Source of the DNA: Drosophila miranda
Lineage: Eukaryota; Arthropoda; Insecta; Diptera; Drosophilidae
NCBI RefSeq assembly: GCF_003369915.1
Contig: NW_022881603.1
Location: forward strand, 34,841,522 to 34,905,521
DNA length: 64,000 nucleotides
Direction: 5' to 3'
Part shown: positions 8,528 through 19,425 of the stretch, in pieces
Layout: each line of letters starts with the position of its first letter
How positions within the stretch are numbered: position 1 is the first letter of the stretch
The notes under the pieces: model-generated
What the model was told of the DNA's origin: nothing
Seen by the model: only the letters and a program-made list of their open reading frames with translations
Databases searched by the model: none
Program-made: the position numbers and the translations under genes

Positions 8528-11500
8528 AGATATCTGCAATCATATCTGTTGTACTAGCATACTTTAACTTAACTTGACCTTCTTCTACAATCTGTCGTAC
8601 AAAGTGATATCTAATATCAATATGCTTGGTCCTTGAGTGATGCACTGGGTTCCTAGCCAGCTCTTGTGCGCTCAGATTATCGCCATATAAGGTAGTTGAG
8701 GTAGCTTCATCTCCACAGCCAATTTCAATGATTAAGCGACGTAAGAATATGGACTCCTTACACGCAGCCGACAGTGCCATGTATTCTGCCTCCGTGCTGC
8801 TAAGTGCCACGCTGCGTTGTTTCTCAGATCGCCAAGAAATTGGGCCACCTGCCAAAAAATAAACATAGCCCGTATACGACTTCCGGTTAGTTCGATCGCC
8901 GCCCCAATCCGCATCCACATATCCAGTAAGTGGCTGGTGACACCCTTTGTAGTATAGTTTGAAGTTCATCGTCGCTGCCAAGTACCTCAGAACGTGCTTC
9001 ACACCAGCCAGATGCTCTGCGTGCGGATCTTTGTTCCTCTGGGCCAACTTTGCAACTGAATGCAAAATGTCCGGTCTGGTTGTGAGTGCCAGCCACAGCA
9101 GCTCACCAATCATGGATTGATACATGACAGGATCAACCTTTTGACACTGCTCATTAGTACAATCCACCTGGAACCCCGCATCCAACGGAGTAGCCACTGG
9201 TCTACATTTGTCCATGTCGTGAGCTTGCAATAGTTCCCTGATGTATTGCGAGTGACCTATGGTGATAGGCCCAAGCTCACCTTCACGGTGCAACTTCATG
9301 CTTAAAAACAGCTCTGGAACACCTTTGTCGATACATTCGAACGCATTTGAAATAGCCGATTTGATACCGAGCATGTCCTCTTTGGACTGACATGCTATAA
9401 GTAAATCGTCAACATATACCAAGATTAACGATAAGTTACCTTTCCCTCTCTGCTGGTAGAGGCACGGCTCGTTGTCACAGGAAACAAAACCCAGATTAGT
9501 CAGGACGCCATTCAGCTTCGAATTCCATTCCCTTCCTGACTGCTTCAATCCATATATTGCCTTTTTATGCAGCATAGCCTTCGCTGGATAAGCTCGATCA
9601 ATGTACCCTTGTGGTTGCTTCATGTACACCGTATCGCTCAGGTCACTGTTGAGGTATGCCGTACATACATCCATTTGGTTGACATATAATTTCAATTCTG
9701 CTGCTAGCGCAAGAATAAATCGCACGCTCTCCCAGTCTGCAGACTGGAGAAAATGTTTCCGCATAGTTTATGCCGTACTGCTAGGAGCAACCTTTTGCCA
9801 CCAGCCGCGCCTTGAAACGTTCGATTTGACCATCTTTGTCGCGTTTCAGGCTATATACCCATTTGCATCCAACTGCTCTTTGTCCTGCCGGTAAGTCTGC
9901 CAACTGCCATGTCTCGTTTGCCATTAATGCCTCATATTCGCGTTGCATCGCTTCGGACCAATGTGATGCATGAATACTGATCAACGCCTCCTCGTAGGAT
10001 ACTGGAATCTTTACGTTGCTGGCAACCCGAGCACCAAGAATGTTGTACTCCTTTCTCGGACGGCCAGGTTTGCCGGTCCGAATCAGCCTTGGTCTGCCAG
10101 GTCCAACGCGAGGAGCTGGCTCATCTGACTCAACCTTTTCTGTTGCGCTCTCGTACCCATCAGTACCGCTGCTACTTTGATTCTCCCCGTCAGCGCTTGC
10201 ACCATGGCTGCTGTCTCCACCGCTGCTGTCAATGTCATCAGTATCGCCGCCTGACTGCATGCTAACTTCTGCCTTCGGAAGTTCGAATGTGACTGTATCC
10301 TTGTCGTCTTGGATCTCGTCAAAGAGAACATCTCGCCTCTCAATCACCTGATGAGACACAGGGTCATTCAGTCCATAGCCCTTAGCCGCTACTGAATATC
10401 CAATCATGCGATATTCTTTGCCTTTTGGTTGAAGTTTACTCTTCCTTGGACCCTTGTCCAAAGCTACTGCAACGGAGCCAAAAACCTTTAGATGACCAAC
10501 AAAAGGTTTCTTACCAGTCCACGCTTCCATAGGCGTCATACTGGTCAGCGCCTTGGTCGGTGATCGATTCCGTACATACACAGCTGCGTTGACTGCCTCA
10601 GCCCACAAGGATTCGCCTAATCCTGACTGGACCAGCATACATCTTGACATTTCCACCAGAGTGCGGTTTGCCCTCTCAGCAACGCCGTTTTGCTGTGGAG
10701 TGTACGCCACTGTCAGCTGCCTCTCAATCCCATTAGTTTTCAGAAATTCATCAAACGATTTGTTGACAAATTCACCGCCATTGTCGCTCCGGATACATTT
10801 GAGACTTTTTCCCGTTTGCCGTACAACCAGGGTTTTGAACTCGACGAACTTCTGGAATACTTCATCCTTTGTCCGCAGGAAATACACAAATATACGCCTT
10901 GATTTGTCATCGATGAAGGTTAGAAAATACTTTGATCCAGCAAGTGCCAAAGGGCCCGCACACATCTGCATGAACTAGTTCCAATATATCTTGAGCTCTA
11001 CTGGTGGTTGCAACAGGAAATGGTTGCGCATGAATCTTGCTGACCATACATGTTTTGCAATTCATATTCGCCGGGAAAACCATATTTTCAATGCCGCGCA
11101 CCATTCCTTTGCTGATCAAATCTTTCATACTACTGATGTTCAAGTGGCCGTACCGTTTATGCCACAGGGCACCATCAGCCTTAACCGCCGCAAAACAGTT
11201 GTTTTGTTTTCCTCGAAACATATACAAGTTTCCAACTCTGTTCGCCTTTACAATGCATTCGCCATTTTGGATAACTCGTGCATATTCTTGTCCAAAAGTG
11301 ACGAAACATTTATTCTGTACAGCGCTGCTCACCGAGAAATAGTTTCCATTCATTTCGGGCACATAGAGAACATTCTTTAACAGCAGCGTGCATATCTCTG
11401 GCTTCAGCTCTACTTCCCCTTTTCCTTTAGCTTTTAGGAAACCGGAGTCAGCCAGACCAATCATTTCTGTGTGTTTCTCGAACTTTGTGAATAACTGTTT

Positions 11501-12334
11501 CTCACAACACATGTGGCTTGTGGCACCACTATCCAAACACCACATACTCTTTTTCAAATTATCTGCGTCCAACGCATTTAATAGACTGCACTGCTTGTTC
11601 TCCACTCTTGCTGCCCTTTCCACATTTGCGCTCTCCTTCTTACACTGAGTCTTCATATGCCCGCGCTCACCACACTTGAAACATATCATTGTATTGTTTC
11701 TCTTCTTTAGCGCTCTGTGCGCGGCCGGCTTATGTACTGCGGTATATGCCTTTGCGTATTCCTTTTGATCTTCTGTGTTTCCCTTTCGTTCGCCTTCTTC
11801 CTTCAGTTTTACGCATAGAACATCGAAAGTCGGCAGACTGTCGCGCGTCTCTATGGCGACAACGAAATTTTCGAATTGTTCTGGAAGGCTTGACAACAAA
11901 ACAATTGAGCGCAGTTCATCATTTAGCTCGATTCCTACTGACCCAAGGCCATCAAGAATATCCACGAACTCATTAATGTAGCTTGAAACGCTTTGCCTTT
12001 GGTCCATGCGCTTGCTTAGCAATTTCTTGTACAGTTGAACCTTTCGTACAGGTCCACTTGGTTGATGAACACTCTTTAATTTGTTCCATGCTTCGGACGA
12101 CTTACTGCAATTTTTAATGTATCCCAACTGTGAAGTTTTCACACTCAATGTGATCATGGCCAGCGCCTTTTCATCCTTGGCCTGCCAATTCACACCTTCG
12201 GGAACATTCGTTGGTAGCAGGTCACCAGATGCCACACTCCACAATTCAGCGTGCACCAACACAGACCGCATTTGAATACACCAGGAGTCATAATTTCCCT
12301 CCTCTAATTTGTCTATTTGATACATCACGCTCAT
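8496..12334 (-). pseudogene. copia-type gag-pol polyprotein of C1, two frameshifts
   Basis: The same 1.28-kcodon polyprotein as at 41540-45370, here split into three frames (12334-10907, 10971-9781, 9764-8496). One break is an 8-nt deletion at about 10950 at the start of the integrase core. The other is a single extra C at about 9732, before the reverse transcriptase. Gag, the zinc knuckle, protease, integrase, reverse transcriptase and RNase H parts are all recognisable. The extra C lies in a run of Cs and could be a sequencing error; the 8-nt loss is more likely real. Confidence 0.8.
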
Positions 12335-12438
12335 TGCTGATTATCGTTTAGTCTCTGAGTCACACCGATGTTAATAGTTCGTAACTAAAACAATCACTTT
12401 ACTTTTAATTTACAAAATCCGAACCTGGGCCCATAACC

Positions 12439-12694
12439 TGTTGGACAGAATTTCGCTGCCGTTGCAAGGGAAGTTCTTGTACCGAAAAGTAAAAACGCAA
12501 CCATTCATATGTAAGGTTTATTTGTGACTAATAAATGCTCTGCTCGCAGGCAGATAGAGACCGAAACGAAAGGGAGAACAAAGAGGGAGATAAGAGAACG
12601 TCGCTTCGTTACGTCTCTCACTCATACATACGTCTACATACTCATATGTCTGTCAATACATGCGTGCATTGCTAGAGATGGTCATTCTTCAACA
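12439..12694 (-). repeat. copia-type 5' LTR of C1
   Basis: 256 bp, TG...CA. It borders the bgcn promoter, with only the AGACG target duplication and 6 bp between the LTR end and Motif 6 of bgcn. Confidence 0.85.
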
Positions 12695-12705
12695 AGACGG
12701 TATGT

Positions 12706-12732
12706 TTCGGTATATTTCTGAGGGTCACACTG
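12706..12732 (+). promoter_or_regulatory. bgcn core promoter, Motif 6 plus Motif 1 (copy E2)
   Basis: TTCGGTATATTT at 12706-12717 and GGGTCACACTG at 12722-12732, unchanged from the copy at 2426. Everything natural upstream is displaced by 4.4 kb of copia, so any enhancer use would have to come from the LTR or from further left. Confidence 0.65.
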
Positions 12733-12823
12733 GTCCCACTTGACGCGTACAAAATTTGACATCTACGGAAAGCGGCGGCAGATTGTGTGAAAAAGTTGCG
12801 GTTTGTAAATTCGTTTGATCGAA

Positions 12824-13327
12824 ATGAACGAAATTATTAAAGATAAGTTTATTCCGCAGCAACTGCTGTACTTCATGGCTGGCCGGCGATGCTGCCAACA
12901 ATTCCCATGCACATTTCGGTCGTCAGAGCACGACATTTTCATGCGATACGCCAGCTCTTTGGGCTTGCGGGCGCAATGCGTGTTTAATAATGGCGAAATT
13001 ATCAAAGTATTCAAGCAAGCTTGCCGCCATTACTTGGAGGAGCCGAAAATAATGACATTCTCGCCTTCGACGGCAATAAACATTCTAACCATGTTGGGAC
13101 GATCAGGCAACTTGGGAAAAGATGAACTGAAATTGAGCTCAGATTACATTCCACAGCGTGGGTGTGTTGCTGAAATTGTTGGGCCTCATCTACCATTTCC
13201 GACGATCATGGCGCCTACGCCGCGTGTCAAGGACGATACCCAGCGCAATTTACTGAACAAATTTCCCGGCTATCCGTTCATCGACAACGTCATACGATGC
13301 AAATTATCTTCGCATTTGCGATACTGA
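12824..13327 (+). pseudogene. bgcn: bgcn first coding exon, copy E2
   Basis: A 167-codon open frame, predicted to encode the same protein as E1 with no premature stop. It ends with the same abnormal tail (IRCKLSSHLRY) built from the 24-bp reverse copy of bgcn body. The spacer and Harbinger H3 follow directly, so it is not connected to the remaining bgcn exons. Confidence 0.75.
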
Positions 13328-13491
13328 CTTAGTATCGGGTATAACTGTAGAGTTGCGGTGTCCACAGCAACTCACAACGTTCCCCCTCGTTATTTTTTTT
13401 TGTTGAACTATTTTGTTTAAACCTTGCTTTAGTCAAAATACAATAAAAGCAAGAACTAAAAACTAAAATTATGTGGGCAGAACTAATGGTC
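13328..13491 (+). repeat. Post-exon-1 spacer, copy 2
   Basis: Matches 3049-3208 apart from small indels in the T-rich run. No gene seen. Confidence 0.4.
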
Positions 13492-13494
13492 TTA

Positions 13495-14905
13495 TAGGCT
13501 CTGCACACTGAGCCCATCCCGGGGGAATGGTGGGATTTTTTGACAGATGTGAAACTCCGATTCACACTGCCACCATCCACCATCCGTCAAAAACAGCTGA
13601 TGCCAATAACAAGTTCATTAAATTTGCGCGGAAGATTTATTAATTCTTGGTTCTTATAATGGATGATGAAGATATAGCAATTATATCGGCTGTGGTTCAA
13701 CAGCAAAATATTTTCTTGCACCAACTAATAATGTTGCTGTCAATTAATAATGATGATGACGATGATGACTTTAACATTGACGAAGATGAGATGACCCAGA
13801 TGACTGCCATAAAAACACAAAAGCCAGGAAGATTATGGTCGTTTGTGAGTACTTCTACTAACTTCAACCATAGTTTAAAGTACAAGGACATATTTTATGG
13901 TTTTAGGAAAATTCCTAAATTCCTTTGGAAAAGCGCATCGCCATTGCGCTATACACTTTGGGCTCGTCCTCTGAGTACCGAACAGTTGGCAGGCTTTTCA
14001 GTGTAGCTCCAAACAGTGTGTGTAATATCCTGCACGAGTTTTGCAGAGCACTTATCGACGAGTTTTCGAAGGAGTACATGTCGCCCAATTACCTAACTTC
14101 CGACAAAATTGATGAGTGCGTAAAGGGATTCGAGGCAATTGGGTTTCCTCAGTGCCTAGGTGCAATTGGTAGGAAATCAATAAGAACTTCAGCAATATGT
14201 TTACATATAAATTGGTTTTTAAACTTCCTTTTTATTCTAGATGGATGCCACATCGAAATAAAACCACCAGCACCTGAGGCAGTAGACCACCATAACTATA
14301 AGGGCTGGTATTCCACAGTCCTAGTGGATTATAGGTATGCAAATATCTTGCACAAAAATATGTATTTAGCAAGTTGGTTTAATGTCCTAAATTATTTAAA
14401 TCCGATTCTTTTTAGATACAGATTTACATATGTAAATATCGGCTCTGCAGGAAGGTGCAATGACTCGATGATATACCAGAAGTCAAGCCTTATATCGAAG
14501 CATCGGCATTACTCCAAGAGAAAGCCAAGGAAATAAGCGGAGTAAACGTCCCTGTAATGCTTATCGGGGACTCGGCATTTAGGTTTTCTAAAGAGCTGAT
14601 GAAACCTTACCCGTTTTCCACTGTCGCCTCTTTGGAACAGCGCACGTTTAACTACAACCTTTCCAAAGCTAGGCGAGTGGTGGAAAATGCATTTGGGCAT
14701 TTAAAAGCCAGATTTCGAATAATCGGAAAAGGTCTTGATAGCCACCACAAAAATAATAGCGCCATAATAATGAGCTGTTGTATTTTACACAATATATTAA
14801 ATATGCACAACAGCGCGATTAATGAAAATTGGGAGCTTGCAAAAAATGAGCAGCGCGAACAGCCCGATACCAGCAACAGTTCTGCTGACTTTAATCAGTC
14901 AGCAG
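13495..14905 (+). mobile_element. PIF/Harbinger H3, left part only
   Basis: Starts with the left inverted repeat at 13495 after TTA (13492-13494). It breaks off inside the last transposase exon at 14903-14905, where it joins copia pol through a shared CAG. The accessory gene and right end are missing. Confidence 0.8.
13659..14905 (+). pseudogene. Harbinger transposase, truncated copy (H3)
   Basis: Shares with H2 the loss of the start of exon 2 and the 7-nt deletion before the ENAFGHLK block. It also has a 9-nt in-frame loss near 14319, shared with H5. It reads through into copia RNase H sequence (frame to 15577), a chance fusion with no expected function. Confidence 0.75.
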
Positions 14906-15577
14906 GTGGATTGTACTAATGAGCAGTGTCAAAAGGTTGATCCTGTCATGTATCAATCCATGATTGGTGAGCTGATGTGGCTGGCACTCACAACCAGACC
15001 GGACATTTTGCATTCAGTTGCAAAGTTGGCCCAGAGGAACAAAGATCCGCACGCAGAGCATCTGGCTGGTGTGAAGCACGTTCTGAGGTACTTGGCAGCG
15101 ACGATGAACTTCAAACTATACTACAAAGGGTGTCACCAGCCACTTACTGGATATGTGGATGCGGATTGGGGCGGCGATCGAACTAACCGGAAGTCGTATA
15201 CGGGCTATGTTTATTTTTTGGCAGGTAGCCCAATTTCTTGGCGATCTGAGAAACAACGCAGCGTGGCACTTAGCAGCACGGAGGCAGAATACATGGCACT
15301 GTCGGCTGCGTGTAAGGAGTCCATATTCTTACGTCGCTTAATCATTGAAATTGGCTGTGGAGATGAAGCTACCTCAACTACCTTATATGGCGATAATCTG
15401 AGCGCACAAGAGCTGGCTAGGAACCCAGTGCATCACTCAAGGACCAAGCATATTGATATTAGCTATCACTTTGTACGACAGATTGTAGAAGAAGGTCAAG
15501 TTAAGTTAAAGTATGCTAGTACAACAGATATGATTGCAGATATCTTGACCATCTCTAGCAATGCACGCATGTATTGA
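14903..15577 (+). pseudogene. copia-type pol 3' end: RNase H (fragment)
   Basis: Starts within the reverse transcriptase connection region (QVDCTNEQCQ) and contains the full RNase H part, with DADWGGD, the ALSSTEAEY motif and YGDN. It ends in TISSNARMY with its stop codon 32 bases into the LTR. The same end occurs in C1, C3 and C4. The 5' part of the element is absent on this side. Confidence 0.8.
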
Positions 15578-15791
15578 CAGACATATGAGTATGTAGACGT
15601 ATGTATGAGTGAGAGACGTAACGAAGCAACGTTCTCTTATCTCCCTTTTTGTTCTCCCTTTCGTTTCGGTCTCTATCTGCCTGCGAGCAGAGCATTTATT
15701 AGTCACAAATAAACCTTACATATGAATGGTTGCGTTTTTACTTTTCGGTACAAGAACTTCCCTTGCAACGGCAGCGAAATTCTGTCCAACA
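15546..15791 (+). repeat. copia-type 3' LTR (fragment copy)
   Basis: 246 bp, lacking the first 10 bp, followed by CGTCT (15792-15796), the same target duplication as the other copies in the opposite orientation. Confidence 0.8.
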
Positions 15792-15796
15792 CGTCT

Positions 15797-16089
15797 TACT
15801 TTAAAAATATACCGTAAATATACTGACGAGCTCAAGTTGTATAAATGTTCCTCAATTTTGATATTCTGTCGAATATTCTCAGCTATACAGAATATTTAGC
15901 CATGCCCACAAATTTTCAACTGATTAATGATTCAATTTTCTACTTAACTGGCTTATTCTAAATAATTGCTTTTATTGGATTTTTCGTAAAAAAAAAGGTT
16001 TTAGCGAAATAGGTCAAGACAAAAAAACGAAAGAGGATAGTCGTTCATATTGCTCAATTTAGAGATTCCGTTGAATAATTCTGGCTTAC
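15797..16089 (-). repeat. bgcn 5' flank, inverted copy
   Basis: Reverse complement of 2123-2414, from the copia target duplication to the Harbinger target TAA (16090-16092). No gene seen. Confidence 0.6.
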
Positions 16090-16428
16090 TAATAGGCTAT
16101 TCACACTGACGACCATCCACCATCCATTTCGGGGATGGTCCGTAATCGGCTGTTCACACTGACGACCATCCACCATCCATTTCTGGGATGGTCCGTAAGG
16201 TTAGTCCAGTTAGTCCACCATCCATTTTGTATGTTCCTAAACCGCACGTTTCTATGCGATAGTTAGCCGATGGTTTTCAAATGCAACTCTGAATAATTAG
16301 CATTCACAATGGAAAAATGGTATTCACTGCGAAAACGTAAACAATGATTGTGACAAAATTAACAAAAAACAACAACAGAACAGCTCGGAAGGACAGCAGA
16401 CCAAATTTTCGAAAAACTTATTAATAAA

Positions 16429-16649
16429 ATGGATTTAGTGCCAGAAAACTCCTCCAGTGGTACGTTGAATAGATATATTTGTTTTTTTATTGTTTATAAT
16501 ATATAATATTATTACACAATGCAGCAAACAAGAGAACAACAGCAGGCGGCAGGGTGAAATGGAGTGCCGCGCTTGAGAGCCTGCTGATTGACATATGGAA
16601 GGAGAAAATTGAAGATTTGCGCGGACCACGCAAAAATTCACATGTGTAA
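16429..16649 (+). CDS. Harbinger SANT/Myb-like protein, N-terminal exons (H4)
   Basis: Exon 1 is 16429-16459 (MDLVPENSSS) with donor GTACGT; acceptor TGCAG; exon 2 is 16525-16649 and ends at TAA. The product is 51 residues. It carries the first helices of a SANT/trihelix DNA-binding fold (W-x11-W spacing, then LRGPRKNSHV). Family members normally continue with about 50 more residues of the fold; here the frame stops early. A weak donor (GTAAAT) overlaps the stop, so splicing to a later exon is possible but no matching acceptor keeps the ORF2 frame. Confidence 0.55.
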
Positions 16650-17120
16650 ATTAAGTTGTCCGTATGTCCAAGTAGCCTTAGCTGCTTGATGCGGTGGTCC
16701 TCGTGCGGGTTCCGTGGTATAGAATCCTTTATGAAGATTATGTTGGAGAGATAACTGTCTCTCTTATCACTGGCCTTGTGGTACAGTGGTATAGAATTAA
16801 TAATTCAAAGTGTTTACGGCTGGTTGCCGGAGCAAGGTTTATTAACAAGCGTTAGCTTTCGTTATAAGAACAGAACTAAAACTCTGAGCCACCAGCAAGC
16901 TGGGACATAAGCTGAATCAAAATTATTTAATTGCCAAAGAATGCAAAGCTACAAAATATATGTACTTAGAGCTACAAAGCTACAGTCGGTAAGCCGACTT
17001 GGCATAAGCGATAATGCTGATCTTGCGGCATGTGCAAGATATCAGATTACCGCCGGTTGACCGTCACATTCAGGGCGCTGAACTGAAGTTCGCTGATTTG
17101 GCATCTTGAGTGCAAACAAC

Positions 17121-17481
17121 ATGGAGCAGAGCACATTGGACAACGACAGTAAGTTTTATTAATTTATTGCTAAAAAAATATATTTCATTTAAGGTGTTCA
17201 TTGCAGATCCTGATGAGTACTTTTCGGATATTATTGAGATGGACCTGGACGGATCTTGTAGCTCCAGCACCTTGTCTGGGCGTCCGCCAAAGAAAAAGAA
17301 AAATACCGACATTTCGTGGCTGGCAGAGATCGCCCAGGAGCGTCTCGAACAACAAAAGGACCACCACAGAAAGAAGGAGGAGCACGACGTTAGGCAGGAG
17401 AAGATGGTGCAGGACTTGATCAGCACCCAAACAAAATTCCAGAACGACTTATTAGAAGTTTTAAAAAATAAAAATAAATAA
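17121..17481 (+). CDS. Harbinger accessory coiled-coil protein (H4)
   Basis: Exon 1 is 17121-17148 and exon 2 is 17207-17481, giving 100 residues. It differs from the H2 copy by one change in the basic run (KKKKN instead of KKKKK). A stop codon 4 bp before the transposase stop on the opposite strand gives the same convergent arrangement. Confidence 0.6.
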
Positions 17482-17485
17482 GTTT

Positions 17486-18931
17486 TTAATTTTCATTACG
17501 GTCTACACAATATTTTGCGATTGCAGATCGTATCTGTTCTGCTGACTGATTAAAGTCAGCAGAACTGTTGCTGGTATCGGGCTGTTCGCGCTGCTCATTT
17601 GTTGCAAGCTCCCAATTTTCATTAATCGCGCTGTTGTGCATATTTAATATATTGTGTAAAATACAACAGCTCATTATTATGGCGCTATTATTTTTGTGGT
17701 GGCTATCAAGACCTTTTCCGATTATTTGAAATCTGGCTTTTAAATGCCCAAATGCATTTTCCACCACTCGCCTAGCTTTGGAAAGGTTGTAGTTAAACGT
17801 GCGCTGTTCCAAAGAGGCGACTGTGGAAAACGGGTAAGGTTTCATCAGCTTTTTAGAAAACCTAAATGCCCAGTCCCCGATAAGCATTACAGGGACGTTT
17901 ACTCCGCTTATTTCCTTGGCTTTCTCTTGGAGTAATGCCGATGCTTCGATATGTTTTGCAAGGCTTGACTTCTGGTATATCATCGAGTCATTGCACCTTC
18001 CTGCAGAGCCGATATTTACATATGTAAATCTGTATCTAAAAAGAATCGGATTTAAATAATTTAGGACATAATGCTAAATACATATTTTTGTGCAAGATAT
18101 TTGCATACCTATAATCCACTAGGGCAAACAAGACTGTGGAATACCAGCCCTTATAGTTATGGTGGTCTACTGCCTCAGGTGCTGGTGGTTTTATTTCGAT
18201 GTGGCATCCATCTAGAATAAAAAGGAAGTTTAAAAACCAATTTATATGTAAACATATTGCTGAAGCTCTTATTGATTTCTTACCAATTGCACCTAGGCAC
18301 TGAGGAAACCCAATTGCCTCGAATCCCTTTACGCACTCATCAATTTTGTCGGAAGTTAGGTAATTGGGCGACATGTACTCCTTCGAAAACTCGTCGATAA
18401 GTGCTCTGCAAAACTCGTGCAGGATATTACACACACTGTTTGGAGCTACACCGAAAAGCCTGCCAACTGTTCGGTACTCAGAGGACGAGTCCAAAGTGTA
18501 TAGCGCAATGGCGATGCGCTTTTCCAAAGGAATTGCAGCTCGGCAGTTGGTGTCCTTCTTTCGCAGCACTTCAAGCCGATTCACTAAAATATCAAAGCAG
18601 GGCCTCTCCATTCGGAAACTCTCTTTGAAAAACGCCTCGTTGTTTTCTGGTACATCTTTCTATCAAAATGTCCCGAACCGCTTCTAAAACCATAAAATAT
18701 GTCCTTGTACTTTAAACTATGGTTGAAGTTAGTAGAAGTACTCACAAACGACCATAATCTTCCTGGCTTTTGTGTTTTTATGGCAGTCATCTGGGTCATC
18801 TCATCCTCGTCAATGTTAAAGTCATCATCGTCATCATCATTATTCATTGACAGCAACATTATTAGTTGGTGCAAGAAAATATTTTGCTGTTGAACCACAG
18901 CCGAAATAATTGCTATATCTTCATCATCCAT
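17486..18931 (-). pseudogene. Harbinger DDE transposase, four exons, two adjacent stops (H4)
   Basis: Exons 18931-18746, 18683-18284, 18211-18109 and 18035-17486 join in frame to 412 codons, so the full gene structure can be read here. The N terminus is acidic (MDDEDIA...), then FKESFRMERPCFDILVNRL, then a helix-turn-helix-like region (RTVGRLFGVAPNSVCNILH). The DDE triad lies in GAIDGCHI, GRCNDS and KARRVVENAFGHLK. Exon 2 has TGA TAG (18660-18665) where the H6 copy has two sense codons, so this copy is dead unless read through. H7 has the same stops. Confidence 0.85.
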
Positions 18932-19105
18932 TATAAGAACCAAGAATTAATAAATCTTCCGCGCAAATTTAATGAACTTGTTATTGGCATCAGCTGTTTT
19001 TGACGGATGGTGGATGGTGGATGGTGGCAGTGTGAATCGGAGTTTCACATCTGTCAAAAAATCCCACCATTCCCCCGGGATGGGCTCAGTGTGCAGAGCC
19101 TATAA

Positions 19106-19267
19106 GACCATTAGTTCTGCCCACATAATTTTAGTTTTTAGTTCTTGCTTTTATTGTATTTTGGCTAAAGCAAGGTTTAAACAAAATAGTTCAACAAAAA
19201 AAAATAACGAGGGGGAACGTTGTGAGTTGCTGTGGACACCGCAACTCTACAGTTATACCCGATACTA
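19106..19267 (-). repeat. Post-exon-1 spacer, inverted
   Basis: Reverse complement of the spacer at 13328-13491. No gene seen. Confidence 0.4.
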
Positions 19268-19425
19268 AGTCAGTATCGCAAATGCGAAGATAATTTGCAT
19301 CGTATGACGTTGTCGATGAACGGATAGCCGGGAAATTTGTTCAGTAAATTGCGCTGGGTATCGTCCTTGACACGCGGCGTAGGCGCCATGATCGTCGGAA
19401 ATGGTAGATGAGGCCCCAAAATTTC
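19268..19425 (-). pseudogene. bgcn: bgcn exon 1, 3' third only, inverted
   Basis: Reverse complement of about the last 150 bp of the bgcn exon 1 copies, including the abnormal 24-bp tail. Around 19410-19430 it passes into forward-strand bgcn body. The two sequences look alike across the join (ATTTCAGCAA is common to both), so the exact breakpoint cannot be fixed. Confidence 0.7.

Larger units (their letters stand above)
8282..12694 (-). mobile_element. Ty1/copia-type retrotransposon C1
   Basis: Minus-strand element flanked by AGACG at 8277-8281 and 12695-12699. The 5' LTR is 12439-12694 (256 bp, TG...CA) and the 3' LTR is 8282-8527, which lacks the first 10 bp of the LTR. Next to the 5' LTR the internal sequence starts GGTTATGGGCCCAG, complementary to the anticodon arm of initiator Met tRNA, the primer type used by copia. 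It sits between the bgcn 5' flank and the bgcn core promoter. Confidence 0.85.
16093..19102 (-). mobile_element. PIF/Harbinger H4, complete, inverted
   Basis: About 3.0 kb with both inverted repeats (16093-16109 and 19086-19102) flanked by TAA on each side. No internal LTR insertion is present. This copy and H7 show the least damaged gene set: accessory gene on plus, transposase on minus. Confidence 0.85.

Noticed and set aside
10553-10978. Open frames of 60-145 codons antisense to copia gag-pol (also at 29069, 38330, 42479 and elsewhere)
   Set aside because: They follow the codon structure of the real polyprotein on the other strand and exist in every copy only as shadows.
16780-16850. tRNA-Gly-like stretch in the Harbinger internal region (TGGTACAGTGG fits box A, and GGCCTTG can pair with CAAGGTT)
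   Set aside because: No acceptable box B, the anticodon and T arms do not fold, and the D stem has a mismatch. Treated as coincidence.
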